DNA of 64,000 nucleotides from Mesostigma viride (GCA_009746045.1 RPFO01000082.1:1914841-1978840), one strand, 5' to 3'; positions 7,733-16,869 are shown, numbered from the stretch's first letter. The notes: a model not told the origin generated them from the sequence alone. Translations and numbers: made by a program.

Positions 7733-10700
7733 TTAAAGTGTCGCCTGAACTAGACGAAGCTTGTCATACTGAGGCCTAGCCTTGGCATACAGCTTGGTCA
7801 AAGCATCTGAAATGTTATCATTGTCGCGAACATGGTACAGCGAAACAGCGTCACTATATTCTTTGGCACGAAGGAAGTCGAGCTTGCGCGTGCGCGCATA
7901 AGGATCAGCCAAAAAGTCAATCAGCGACTGCGAATCCGTGAAGATGGTGGTATCAACCTGTGGAATGACACGGCAAAACTTCAAACACCACCGAAGAACC
8001 GCACGGAAATACATCAACTCCTCAGCAGTCTCGCAGAAGGCACGAGCCTCTGCAGTGTCACTACCCACATACACCCGCCGATGTAAGCGAGAAAACCACG
8101 CAAAGGGTGAAGGGGAAGATTCAGGGACATGGACAGTGGCAGAATTACTCAAAAGCACCACAGCGGCACAGCGCCCACGGAGCTTAGAGATATTAGCACT
8201 ATCCAAACTGCTATCACAATACGCGGACAAGTGAATAGGCCGCTCATAGTCCACCCCATGTAAGACCAACCCAGGGGAGGCAGAAATGTACTTACACATG
8301 ACATTGCGGGAAAGAGAGCACATCAAGTCATCTGGCAACCGAGCAAGCACCGCCAAGTCAGGGGAGACGGTAGAGACCAGCCAGTTCAGCTTACCCCGCA
8401 GAGAACCACACTCAGCAGGCTGAATATACTGACTAGTAAGGGATGAAAGCTGAGTGATGAGCTCCTGAACATAGTCCCCCGCTGCACGCAGCTTCATCAC
8501 ATATCTGCCAGAGGCATCCTTGGTGAGCATAGTGTCGACGCCACAGAACTTGACATACTTGTCCAAGACGCGGCGAATGACCTTGCCGACCGGGAAGTGC
8601 TGAGCAACAGTGGCACAAAACCAGTCTAGCCACGGTGTGGGGCCCATGCAGTCCACATCATCGACATGAATGAACACAAAAACTGGCTGCCCCTCCCATG
8701 AGCCAACAAACAGAGAGGGGTCCAGGTCATGATAGTACATGTGCATCACATCAAGCAAAAGACGCTCGAGGCAAAGGCGCCAAATCCGAGGACCTGTCAC
8801 AGTACCGTCAACACCCTTCAAGAGACGGAGAAACTTCTTGCCCATGATAGGCTGCCACAAGGGAGGACAGCGCACATACAAGCGGGTCGTGCCAGCCCAC
8901 ACATTCTCAGCGAGCTTGGGATCACCATTCAAAAAAGCTTTGCTGAAATCCATGAGGGCTGACTCATACGGAAGTCCCTTGTTGAGCTGGCCTAGGTAGA
9001 AGGACAGGACCATGCGCCAATTATCCTTGATCAACCCAGGTGCTGAGATGGCATTGTCCGGAAGATCACTAGTACCTGAAAATTCTAGGACCACCGGGCG
9101 AACAAAAGGCACCCTAGTTGTTGTGTCAGGCACCAACTTACGCTCCAAAGTCCACTTGTGGCGCAAAAGGCGAGCACCACTGGGCACTTCATCAACCGGT
9201 TCAACAGCACGGTATGCAAGCCACCTTTCACCTGACGCAATAATGGCCTTAGTCCACCCATCTAGCCCCTCCTCCGTTTGACACTCCACGTCAGCATCAT
9301 GGTAAGAGATAGGGCTTTGGGTAGCAACATCATGACGTCCAATGCCGAGACTAGCCAAGCTAGGACGTTTAGGAAGCAACAACTGAGTTACCAACGGCAC
9401 ATCACTCTCACGGGCATAGTTCACGTGCCGAATGTTGCCTATGACAGCAACAAGTTGGCAGTCAGACATGACAGCATAGTCCTCAAGAGGCAGATCAGCA
9501 TGCCCCTCCCGCCGCAAGCAGGTGGAGTTGACCCAGACATCCTCCCGTACAAGGAAGTTCTGACCAAGGATTGGTGGACCACTATACCCTTCCACCACGC
9601 AAAACTCAACTAGCACCCCCATCACATTGACATCAATGACACCAAGGACAGGGAACTTCGTTGAGCCAGCAAAATCAGTCACACACTCCCAGTGCACTGA
9701 GGGTCTCACAGGATTGTAGTGCAGGGATGAGACAATGGAGGTTCTCGCCTGCGTATCTACCAACATCCTCATACCATGCTGATCACCCAGGGTACCAAAT
9801 GCGGATACCATCGCTGCCTTGACGGGATTTTGCAAAGCGTCTGTAGGAGGTTTACGCATCAACCTTTCTACAGCAAGGGTGAGAAAGCCCTTACGGCTTG
9901 GGCGCTCAAGACAGGAACTGCCCTGAGTACTATCCCTACCAACGCAGGGATCCTCCCGACCAACGCCAGAAGGGGGGAGGTTAGGCAAGCTGTCGCGCAA
10001 GCTCTCTGCCTGTTCTACCCCTAGGGTGTGTAAGTGGTGTGCTACCACAGCAACATCATCATCATAGTCCCCACTCTGCAACTCCAACTCAGCTTCCCCA
10101 CTAGGCGCGCTAGTACCACTGTCCCCTGCATTGTCACATACAGGAGCCGAAGAGGAAGGAGGAGTCACAGTGCTAGAGAGCCTGCTAGGGTCGGAGTACA
10201 ACTCCAACACTCTAGACCAAGCCTCCACATCACGCATGTAGGGCTTCACCCTATTCCAAGCCATAGTGACCTCAGTGCCCTCATAGTCCACCACGCATTT
10301 ACGCATAGCAGCATCACAAGAAATTACCTTGGCTGGACCAAGCCACCTGCCACGCTTACCCAGGGCACCTTCCTTGTGCAGCCAAACATCATGCCCCACA
10401 CTGGGCTCATAAGCCCCACGTCGCCTATCCAACTGGACAAGGCGCTGAAAACGGGATGCTAGGTGGTCTTTGTACACATCCACCACCACATCGTGATATT
10501 GGCCAAACTGCAAACCCTCGGCAGTCACCAACACCCCATCCTGTGTCGACATCAGCACACGGTTGTTCAAACTTCGACACACGGCAAGTGCCCACAAGAG
10601 CCGACTAGAGAATTCACTGTGTGGCATGTGGTCCCCACGTCGGGTAGCAAGCAGCTTAAACTCCTGTACCGCTCTCTCCGCTATCCCTTGTGACTCGTGG

Positions 10701-11434
10701 TCCTCACGCCCCACTGTTCCCACAAACTCATATCCAGGTTCCTTGGCAGCCCACTTGAATTGCTGATCAAACTGCATCCCTGTAACCATGCTAAACATGG
10801 AGTCCAACAGGTCTATCCCCTCAAGGAGGTCCCCAACATGCTGTGACTTGAGTGGGACAACTGAAACAAAATGGGAAAATCTGTCTATTCCCAGCAAGTA
10901 GACAGCCTGGTCCTGGAACAAAATGTCACACACCAAGTGACCACGCTCAAGGGGTGGGTGTTTGACATGCCTACGTGCACGCTTAGGCGCAGTGGACTGA
11001 CACTGGTGACAACCACTGTACATGGACTGCACCGTGCTAGCCAACTTAGTCCCCGGTGCCAGTGCCCGTGCAAAACGGATAGCGTGGGTCCCATGGCCTA
11101 ACACATGATGCAAGCGTGCAGCAACAGCAGTCAAGGAAAGGACTTCACCTGGTGTGGCCAGTGACCCCCCATCGTCACGGTCGACGTGCATGAGTCCAGC
11201 TTGCATAGTACCAGCATTACTGGTCGGTGGGGGTTCATGGTCCCGCGTTGCCGCAGGCGTAACAATGTCTGTGCACAAGCCGCTACGCAACACAGCAGCA
11301 ATGCACGCAGCAGAATTGTTGTCTACACAACTACCCAGCTCATCACATGCAGCTAGATTAGTGGTAAACACATCATCGTCCCAACATGGGCTATCTAGTT
11401 TGCTGCAGAGGGAGCAGGGACAGGCACATGAGTG
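7733..11434 (-). CDS. pol: Pol polyprotein: integrase - protease - reverse transcriptase - RNase H
   Basis: The frame is open from 11434; the first usable start is a GTG at 11371, and numbering here starts there (1212 residues). It overlaps gag by about 40 bases in the -1 frame, so it is probably made by frameshift. Integrase: zinc-binding region around H88-H93 with C121/C124, then catalytic D149, D202 and E232 (GIAER). Protease: LVDTQARTS at about 537-545 and PPILGQNFL at about 599-607, a retropepsin pattern, lying after integrase. RT: ALMDFSKAFLNGD (D808) and FIHVDDVD (D904, D905). RNase H: YCDSS (D1053), TAEARAF (E1108), TDSQSL (D1146), SDALTK. RT and RNase H are copia-type. The usual copia order is protease before integrase, so the arrangement is odd. 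All catalytic residues appear present, although the protease has Gln in place of the usual Gly. Confidence 0.92.
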   Translation of the reverse strand, partial: HSCACPCSLCSKLDSPCWDDDVFTTNLAACDELGSCVDNNSAACIAAVLRSGLCTDIVTPAATRDHEPPPTSNAGTMQAGLMHVDRDDGGSLATPGEVLSLTAVAARLHHVLGHGTHAIRFARALAPGTKLASTVQSMYSGCHQCQSTAPKRARRHVKHPPLERGHLVCDILFQDQAVYLLGIDRFSHFVSVVPLKSQHVGDLLEGIDLLDSMFSMVTGMQFDQQFKWAAKEPGYEFVGTVGREDHESQGIAERAVQEFKLLATRRGDHMPHSEFSSRLLWALAVCRSLNNRVLMSTQDGVLVTAEGLQFGQYHDVVVDVYKDHLASRFQRLVQLDRRRGAYEPSVGHDVWLHKEGALGKRGRWLGPAKVISCDAAMRKCVVDYEGTEVTMAWNRVKPYMRDVEAWSRVLELYSDPSRLSSTVTPPSSSAPVCDNAGDSGTSAPSGEAELELQSGDYDDDVAVVAHHLHTLGVEQAESLRDSLPNLPPSGVGREDPCVGRDSTQGSSCLERPSRKGFLTLAVERLMRKPPTDALQNPVKAAMVSAFGTLGDQHGMRMLVDTQARTSIVSSLHYNPVRPSVHWECVTDFAGSTKFPVLGVIDVNVMGVLVEFCVVEGYSGPPILGQNFLVREDVWVNSTCLRREGHADLPLEDYAVMSDCQLVAVIGNIRHVNYARESDVPLVTQLLLPKRPSLASLGIGRHDVATQSPISYHDADVECQTEEGLDGWTKAIIASGERWLAYRAVEPVDEVPSGARLLRHKWTLERKLVPDTTTRVPFVRPVVLEFSGTSDLPDNAISAPGLIKDNWRMVLSFYLGQLNKGLPYESALMDFSKAFLNGDPKLAENVWAGTTRLYVRCPPLWQPIMGKKFLRLLKGVDGTVTGPRIWRLCLERLLLDVMHMYYHDLDPSLFVGSWEGQPVFVFIHVDDVDCMGPTPWLDWFCATVAQHFPVGKVIRRVLDKYVKFCGVDTMLTKDASGRYVMKLRAAGDYVQELITQLSSLTSQYIQPAECGSLRGKLNWLVSTVSPDLAVLARLPDDLMCSLSRNVMCKYISASPGLVLHGVDYERPIHLSAYCDSSLDSANISKLRGRCAAVVLLSNSATVHVPESSPSPFAWFSRLHRRVYVGSDTAEARAFCETAEELMYFRAVLRWCLKFCRVIPQVDTTIFTDSQSLIDFLADPYARTRKLDFLRAKEYSDAVSLYHVRDNDNISDALTKLYAKARPQYDKLRLVQATL

Positions 11435-12621
11435 TTAGCAGGTGTGGCCTGGGTGTTCCCCTGCCTCTGCCATTTGTTCCACTTGGCCTTCTTGGGCCGC
11501 ATGTTGCCAGCCGGCTTGGGCGGGCGCTTCTTGCCCTGCGGACCGCGTGTGTGCTTGCAGTCCTTGGCGAAGTGCCCTGGCTGGTGGCAGGCGCCACACA
11601 GCCGCACATTCGGACCAGCCTTCGTGTTGGCTGGGCAATCCGACCACACATGCCCGGTGCCCTGGCATCGGCCACACTTCTCTTCACCTGCACCATGAAT
11701 TCTTGCAATGGGCGCTGCAGCAGAGGAAAGAGGGTCAGAAATGCCCGCTGCCACCAATGCCTTGGCGGCAGCCGGCACAGCAACAGAATTGCGAATAATC
11801 TGGAAAGCCTCTGCCCTATTTGCTAGCTTGTCGACAGTCAGTGTTCCCGACATGCCCTGGAGGGCGGACTCAGACAGGCTACCAGACATGATGCCCTTTG
11901 CCAGAAACATTACCACCGAGAAGGCGTCACCTGGCGAGCAGGACGACAACGCCAGTTTCTGCTCGTAGTCGAGCGTTGCCTGGCTGATGTCTACCTTCCG
12001 ATTCAGATCAAACTTTAGAATACTCACTGCATCTGCGACGAGGCGCATTAGCCCCGTCTTCAGGAGATTCTTCTCAAGGCTAGCCATGAATTCTTCCCAG
12101 CTCCGGTCCTCCTTGTAGGCTATCTCGATCAGGTCGGATACGACCTTGTAACCCTCGGTGGCCAGCCGATTGCGCCTCAGCAATTCGATAGGCTTGGCTA
12201 CCATGTCTTGGACATCACTGTGCCACTTGCGCAGGTTCAAAATAAACTGTTCTTTCACCTTCTCTGATGGCTCAGGAGCCGCTGGAATCGGCGCAGGAAT
12301 TCGCTCCTCGATCACCTTTTGCTCCTTCATCCAGAGGATGCGGGCAGCACGGTCTAGGCTTGCAGTGCGCAGCCCAGCCGCCTGTGATCCACTTGGCAGC
12401 TCCGCTGCACGGGCAGCTGCAGGTGCAGTTTCCTCCGCCGCAGTGTCCACCACTGCGGGGCTATCCTGCTTGGCAAATTCTTCGTTCAGATTCCTCTGAA
12501 TCTCGCTCGCGGTGGGCTTGCGAAGTGTGCCCACGCCCTTCGAGCCCAGGGCTCCGAGATTCGGCAGCTTGATTTTGTGTTTGATTTTCGACGACGGCGT
12601 TGTCAGGCCCGTCCGGAACAT
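11395..12621 (-). CDS. gag: Gag nucleocapsid protein
   Basis: 408 residues from the Met at 12621, the first one outside the LTR; the frame is also open up into the LTR (Met at 12786). A central helical domain (about residues 100-250) is followed by two CCHC zinc knuckles, CGRCQGTGHVWSDC and CGACHQPGHFAKDC (C-X2-C-X4-H-X4-C each), then a Lys/Arg-rich tail. Zinc knuckles at 11557-11676 bind genomic RNA in related elements. The gag stop at 11395-11397 lies inside the start of the pol frame. Confidence 0.92.
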   Translation of the reverse strand: MFRTGLTTPSSKIKHKIKLPNLGALGSKGVGTLRKPTASEIQRNLNEEFAKQDSPAVVDTAAEETAPAAARAAELPSGSQAAGLRTASLDRAARILWMKEQKVIEERIPAPIPAAPEPSEKVKEQFILNLRKWHSDVQDMVAKPIELLRRNRLATEGYKVVSDLIEIAYKEDRSWEEFMASLEKNLLKTGLMRLVADAVSILKFDLNRKVDISQATLDYEQKLALSSCSPGDAFSVVMFLAKGIMSGSLSESALQGMSGTLTVDKLANRAEAFQIIRNSVAVPAAAKALVAAGISDPLSSAAAPIARIHGAGEEKCGRCQGTGHVWSDCPANTKAGPNVRLCGACHQPGHFAKDCKHTRGPQGKKRPPKPAGNMRPKKAKWNKWQRQGNTQATPANTHVPVPAPSAAN

Positions 12622-12648
12622 TTTTGAAAATGTTCTTTCTTGAGTACA

Positions 12649-12924
12649 AGTTGCAATAATGTGTTTTGGATACCAACGCTCTTCGTCGAGAGGCAAGTGC
12701 TTTGGTGCTACGCAGAGGAACACGCAGGCGGCTACCTCGTCCGCCGTCACGTTGCATTTATTTCTCATTAACTTATCATCGTGCATTGGACTTGCTTAAC
12801 ATAGTCCGAGATTCCTCGGCGCGACGCTAGATGCCGTTCACAAGATTCCGTCGCAGCAAAGATGCTGACGGCGCGGCGTCCACACTAGGATTTAGGGTAC
12901 TGAGTAGAACTACACAGTACAACT
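12649..12924 (-). repeat. 5' LTR of the copia-like element
   Basis: 276 bp, apparently identical to the copy at 7040-7315; as the element is on the - strand this is the promoter-bearing 5' LTR. Confidence 0.95.
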
Positions 12925-14409
12925 CCAGCTGTAGCTTATTCACTGACAACAGTCACTGTTGGAGGGAACGCAGCAAGCAGCGTGCTAGGAACCGGCAACA
13001 CCGCAGCAACTCCGTTAGTCTTCACGTATTCGCCACCTCCAACGGTAACCCTCGCGACGACCGCGGGCTTGACGCCATCCTCATCACCCGTGGACGTGAC
13101 AGCCACGTTCAGCAGGTCGGTGACGGGGTTCGCGTTGGGCGATATCACCGTGACCAACGGGACCGCCGCCAACCTGACCGGAAGTGGGGCGTCGTACGCC
13201 TTCCAAGTGACGCCAACCATCGCCAATTCTACCACAAACGTTAGCGTTGGCGCGGGCGCTGTTGTGGACGCATCGACAGGGAACGCCAACGCGGCATCTA
13301 ACACACTGTCGTTCACGTACTCGGCAAATCCGTCGGTGACTCTTGCGTCCGGAACTCCGACGGGTGCTGTTTATCCGATCACGGCCACTTTTAGCACATC
13401 GGTCACTGGGTTCACGTTGGGCGACATCGCCGTGACCAACGGAACCGTGTCCAACTTGCTGGGAAGCGGTGCCACGTACACATTCGATGTGACCACTACC
13501 ATGTCGGACTTCACGACGACGGTAAGCGTGGGCGCGGGCGCCGTGACGGGCGCAACGTCAGGGCTTGGAAATGCATCATCCAACACGCTGTCATTCACGT
13601 ACTATTACAACCCCGCAACAGACCCCAATCTGTTCGCGTGGTACGATCCGTCCGACAGCGCCACGGTGTTCAGCGACACGTCGGGCACAACCCAGCAAAA
13701 CACGACAGGTGGGAACGTGATGCGCGTGAACGACAAGGGGCCGAACGGGTACCACGTGACGCAGGCAACTTCCGCCAAGTGCCCGACACTGGATACGGCG
13801 GAGCTGAACTCGAAACGGTCCCTCCGTTTTATTAACTCGCGGTCTGGCTTGTTGGAGTCCGTGAACAATTTCTGGAACGCGGTCGGGGTAAGTGCGAGTG
13901 TTTTTATAGTCGCCAAACAGCTAACGACTGCAACGTATCCAGAAATAGGGAGTTTTACGGGTATTAGAGGTTATATGCTTGGATCGTCGAACGGCAATTG
14001 TTATCTCATGTCTTATCAGTCACAGGCACAGACCGTTATCCTATTCGCTCCCGGTTCTGTATACGAAACCGTGAGCACCAGGGCTCAGTTCTTTGACAAC
14101 AAGGCACACGTCCTGGCGCTTTCATGCAACAGCAGTACAAACGCATTTCTCACCCGCTTCGACGGACGACCCGGTTATAACAGAGTGGGATCGGACCCTA
14201 CAACTGGTTCGGGAAATCTCGCTATTGGAGGAGACACGGCCAACGCGAGTCGTGCTTTTGATGGGTGGATTGGCGAGATCCTTATCTACAACACCGCCAA
14301 GACGTCAGCGGAACTTGAACGGATCCGCGGGTATCTTGTTGCCAAGTGGGGCACTCCCGCCACCATCCCAGCGTAGAAACTATTATCTCTTCCAATTTGT
14401 AATAAAGCA

Positions 14410-14922
14410 ATGGAATACCCAACTTATTATCAAATAGTGCTAGATTCCAAGGCCTCTGAAAACGTGATTGACTCCACCACCGGGTTACGTCAATTTAGAA
14501 TCAAACCAGACCCGAGGGCGCCCATCATTGACAGTACATGGCGCGGTGGTGTGCATTATGCCTACGTTGACGCAGTGCCTGTTGATGAGGTCCGTGCTAT
14601 TGTCGGGCTTGTTTCCCCGAGTTTCTCCGGTGGTGAGCATAACCAACAGGATTGCATTGTTTTATGCAACGAGACTGTCATGGGTGGAACAGACGGGGAC
14701 ATCCTTTCTTACGCCATGATCAACGAACACGCATTTTTTAACCTAAAGAACCCACACCTGTTCAGAAACGGAGGACATATTACGGTAGGAGCGTCGTACA
14801 TTGACAGACTTGACGGAAACGAGACTCAATTCCCACCGGTGCAGACGGGTGGTTTTGTACTATGCATCCTACGTTTTGAAAAGATTCGCGGGTTCAACAA
14901 GTGCAATTGTCATGGCAAGTAA
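14410..14922 (+). CDS. PLV protein of unknown function, probably beta-rich
   Basis: 170 residues. It follows the adhesin gene by 33 bases (AT-rich spacer) on the same strand. Starts MEYPTYYQIVLDSKASENVI and has alternating hydrophobic strands (YAYVDAVPV, VRAIVGLV, GFVLCILRFEKI) that suggest a small all-beta virion protein, possibly a fibre partner or another minor capsid jelly roll. It ends CNCHGK; its last bases overlap the next gene. No family recognised. Confidence 0.75.
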   Translation: MEYPTYYQIVLDSKASENVIDSTTGLRQFRIKPDPRAPIIDSTWRGGVHYAYVDAVPVDEVRAIVGLVSPSFSGGEHNQQDCIVLCNETVMGGTDGDILSYAMINEHAFFNLKNPHLFRNGGHITVGASYIDRLDGNETQFPPVQTGGFVLCILRFEKIRGFNKCNCHGK

Positions 14923-15115
14923 TTTCTACGAAATATATATGGGTGGTTGCTTCGGAAAATTTACCTGCGTGGATACCTTAGAAACCTCGTTCAGGCGATT
15001 GACAAGTGACCCAGTTGATTACTCGCATGCTTACGAGTCTTTTTACCTAAATTCACGTCCCAGAACTCGCCACGTGGTAGAGGCCACCTTAGACTTGCAT
15101 CGCTCCGAAATTTAG
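14912..15115 (+). CDS. 67-residue PLV protein of unknown function
   Basis: Starts at the ATG at 14912, overlapping the upstream stop by 11 bases in another frame, the same overlap as between the minor capsid gene and its follower. Sequence begins MASNFYEIYMGGCFGKF and ends with a charged tail. The frame is open upstream, but only over the previous gene. Compact spacing and strand support a real gene; function unknown. Confidence 0.5.
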   Translation: MASNFYEIYMGGCFGKFTCVDTLETSFRRLTSDPVDYSHAYESFYLNSRPRTRHVVEATLDLHRSEI

Positions 15116-15265
15116 CCAAGTTCGACACTTGTACAAGTCCAGCCACCTTCGCGTCCTGTCCAGGCCGTGCCAGCAGACGTAACGGACCTTGGCACATTGT
15201 GCACAAATAGGCAAAAACACGTGCAAGTCACGCATCTCACGTTGCCAAGCTCTCTGCCGGTAGCC

Positions 15266-15838
15266 ATGGCTTCCCGAAACGCAGGGCCTTGCGAGAAGGC
15301 GTTGGCAATGCTTGGAAAAATCCTCGATGGTCTCGAGGACGGCCAGACAAAGATATCTGACCAGCTCGCACACCTGACGCACAAGGTCTCCCTTCTTTCC
15401 GGAAACGAAGGTGCTGTTGGAGGCACCGGACCTACCTGCGAGGTCTTCAAGATTCACGACGCCGGATATGACGATGTCGACCGCAAGACGCCAAAAATTT
15501 GCGTCGAGTGGGTCTACGAGAAGAATGCGGCAAAGCCGAGGAAGGTCGAGGACCGCTGCGAGTGGATTCGCCTCGACCAAGCCGACGGGTGCGTTAAGAT
15601 GGTTGACGATTTCCTCAATGGCTTCTCCAAGTCCAAGCGCCAGCCAGGCATTTCCCCCATTGCGCTCTACAGGGCATGGGAGGAGGTAAAGAAGGGTTTC
15701 GAGGACGCAAAGACCGCCACTTCCAATGGCAGGAAGAGGAGCCGCGAGGGAGCGTCAAGCTCCCACGGCCATGGCGACAAGAAGAACTCCGCCTCGTACG
15801 TGAAGAGCCTGACTGGACACTCCAAGGACAAGGAGTAG
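15266..15838 (+). CDS. PLV protein with N-terminal coiled coil and basic tail
   Basis: 190 residues from the ATG at 15266, whose context gccATGg is a good eukaryotic start; an in-frame ATG at 15167 would add 33 residues. Residues about 8-42 form a likely helix or coiled coil (KALAMLGKILDGLEDGQTK). The middle has W and C residues, and the tail is strongly basic and Ser-rich with a nuclear-localisation-like GRKRSREG. It is the last viral-looking gene before repetitive DNA. A DNA- or core-associated protein is possible. A short hairpin-capable sequence (GTCGTC/GACGAC) follows the stop. Confidence 0.65.
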   Translation: MASRNAGPCEKALAMLGKILDGLEDGQTKISDQLAHLTHKVSLLSGNEGAVGGTGPTCEVFKIHDAGYDDVDRKTPKICVEWVYEKNAAKPRKVEDRCEWIRLDQADGCVKMVDDFLNGFSKSKRQPGISPIALYRAWEEVKKGFEDAKTATSNGRKRSREGASSSHGHGDKKNSASYVKSLTGHSKDKE

Positions 15839-16157
15839 ATTGTCGTCTTGTTGACGACGGCAACGAGCTTGCCATTTCGCTCTTGTCGAGCTGATAACGA
15901 ATGTAAACGTGTTATATTTTTTAATGAATTCGTTTATGCAGTATAAAACGCGTCAATGTATGCTGAAAACAATTTTCATTTCGTCTCGAATTGCAGTTCT
16001 AACTATGGGTTAAACATCCAGAGTAAACCTCTCATGCATCGACGCAGGTTGTCTGGGATTCTTGCATAGATCGTCCGAGTTTCCAGAGTAATAAACCCTA
16101 ACACTCTGCACACCCCGCCGCGCGGCCCTCGCCGGCTCCCTCACCCTGCGAGGCCAT
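15839..16157. other. Junction between PLV and host-like repeats; no gene seen
   Basis: AT-rich up to about 16010, then GC-rich. The change in composition suggests that the PLV end or its terminal repeat lies here, but no direct or inverted end can be confirmed without the left end. Confidence 0.4.
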
Positions 16158-16869
16158 GGCGAAAAATTGGGCGGTCTTTTCTTAAGAGTAAGTACGTGCA
16201 ATTTTTCGCCACATCCAACAACCCACGCCACCTCAGCGCCGGCCAGTGGGGGAAGGTGGCGAAAAATTGGGCGTTCTTTATATAAGAGTAAGTACGTGCA
16301 ATTTTTCGCCATCACTCTCACACCTTGACAAACACCTCCTATGACCCGCGCCAAGGGGTGGCAGGGTGGCGAAAAATTGGGCGTTCTTTATATAAGAGTA
16401 AGTACGTGCAATTTTTCGCCATCACTCTCACACCTTGACAAACACCTCCTATGACCCGCGCCAAGGGGTGGCAGGGTGGCGAAAAATTGGGCGTTCTTTA
16501 TATAAGAGTAAGTACGTGCAATTTTTCGCCATCACTCTCACACCTTGACAAACACCTCCTATGACCCGCGCCAAGGGGTGGCAGGGTGGCGAAAAATTGG
16601 GCGTTCTTTATATAAGAGTAAGTACGTGCAATTTTTCGCCATCACTCTCACACCTTGACAAACACCTCCTATGACCCGCGCCAAGGGGTGGCAGGGTGGC
16701 GAAAAATTGGGCGTTCTTTATATAAGAGTAAGTACGTGCAATTTTTCGCCATCACTCTCACACCTTGACAAACACCTCCTATGACCCGCGCCAAGGGGTG
16801 GCAGGGTGGCGAAAAATTGGGCGTTCTTTATATAAGAGTAAGTACGTGCAATTTTTCGCCATCCTTGTC
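16158..16869. repeat. Tandem array of seven hairpins, 110-bp period
   Basis: Each unit holds 12-bp inverted arms GGCGAAAAATTG and CAATTTTTCGCC enclosing a 29-base loop. In the six regular units the loop contains TATATAAG; the first unit differs there (TTCTTAAG). Hairpins start at 16158, 16258, 16368, 16478, 16588, 16698 and 16808. The first spacing is 100, the others exactly 110. The first unit is diverged; units from 16258 on look identical apart from the flank after the last hairpin. No coding potential. It sits just right of the PLV. Confidence 0.95.

Larger units (their letters stand above)
7040..12924 (-). mobile_element. Complete Ty1/copia-like LTR retrotransposon, very recent insertion
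   Basis: 5885 bp. LTRs of 276 bp each (7040-7315 and 12649-12924) look identical base for base. LTR ends are the inverted pair AGTTG/CAACT. The 5-bp target duplication CCAGC is at 7035-7039 and 12925-12929. Both internal reading frames, gag and pol, run on the - strand and are intact. A purine-rich tract precedes the 3' LTR. No clear match to the 3' end of a standard tRNA is visible just inside the 5' LTR (12648 downward), so the primer may be an internal tRNA piece, as in copia. RNase H at the C-terminus with a SDALTK motif places it with Ty1/copia. Confidence 0.93.
6795..14376 (+). pseudogene. PLV adhesin/fibre gene (Ig-like repeats + lectin-like domain), split by a retrotransposon
   Basis: The 5' part is 6795-7039 and the 3' part 12925-14376. 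Removing the 5885-bp copia element and one copy of the 5-bp duplication restores a single open frame across the site. The product begins with a short basic segment (IRKKRKTAR) and has at least three repeats of the bacterial Ig-like type, recognisable by VTGFTLGDI.VTNGT and TVSVGAGAV patterns. The first repeat is cut by the insertion; two more lie at about 13040-13610. The C-terminal 250 residues, from DPNLFAWYDPSDSATVF onward, look like a concanavalin/LamG-type beta-sandwich. This architecture is typical of cell-surface-binding adhesins. The copy is presumably non-functional now, because the read-through of the 5' part ends inside the LTR at 7190. Confidence 0.85.
1..15900 (+). mobile_element. 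Integrated polinton-like virus (PLV), structural-gene half
   Basis: Eleven closely packed, intronless + strand reading frames with short AT-rich spacers, unlike the GC-rich spliced genes further right. The block contains a PLV-type major capsid protein (5262-6569), a penton-type minor capsid protein (4037-4900) and two fibre-like genes, which together identify the morphogenesis module of a polinton-like virus. Replication, integration and packaging genes are not in the window and presumably lie to the left. The right boundary is uncertain: the last likely viral gene ends at 15838 and repetitive host-like DNA starts by about 16.1 kb. No terminal inverted repeat can be tested because the left end is absent. 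Confidence 0.85.

Noticed and set aside
12831-13244. + strand frame starting in the right LTR
   Set aside because: It starts in the LTR and crosses into the adhesin gene in the wrong frame.
16158-16869. CRISPR array
   Set aside because: The units repeat whole, including the would-be spacers, and the host is eukaryotic.
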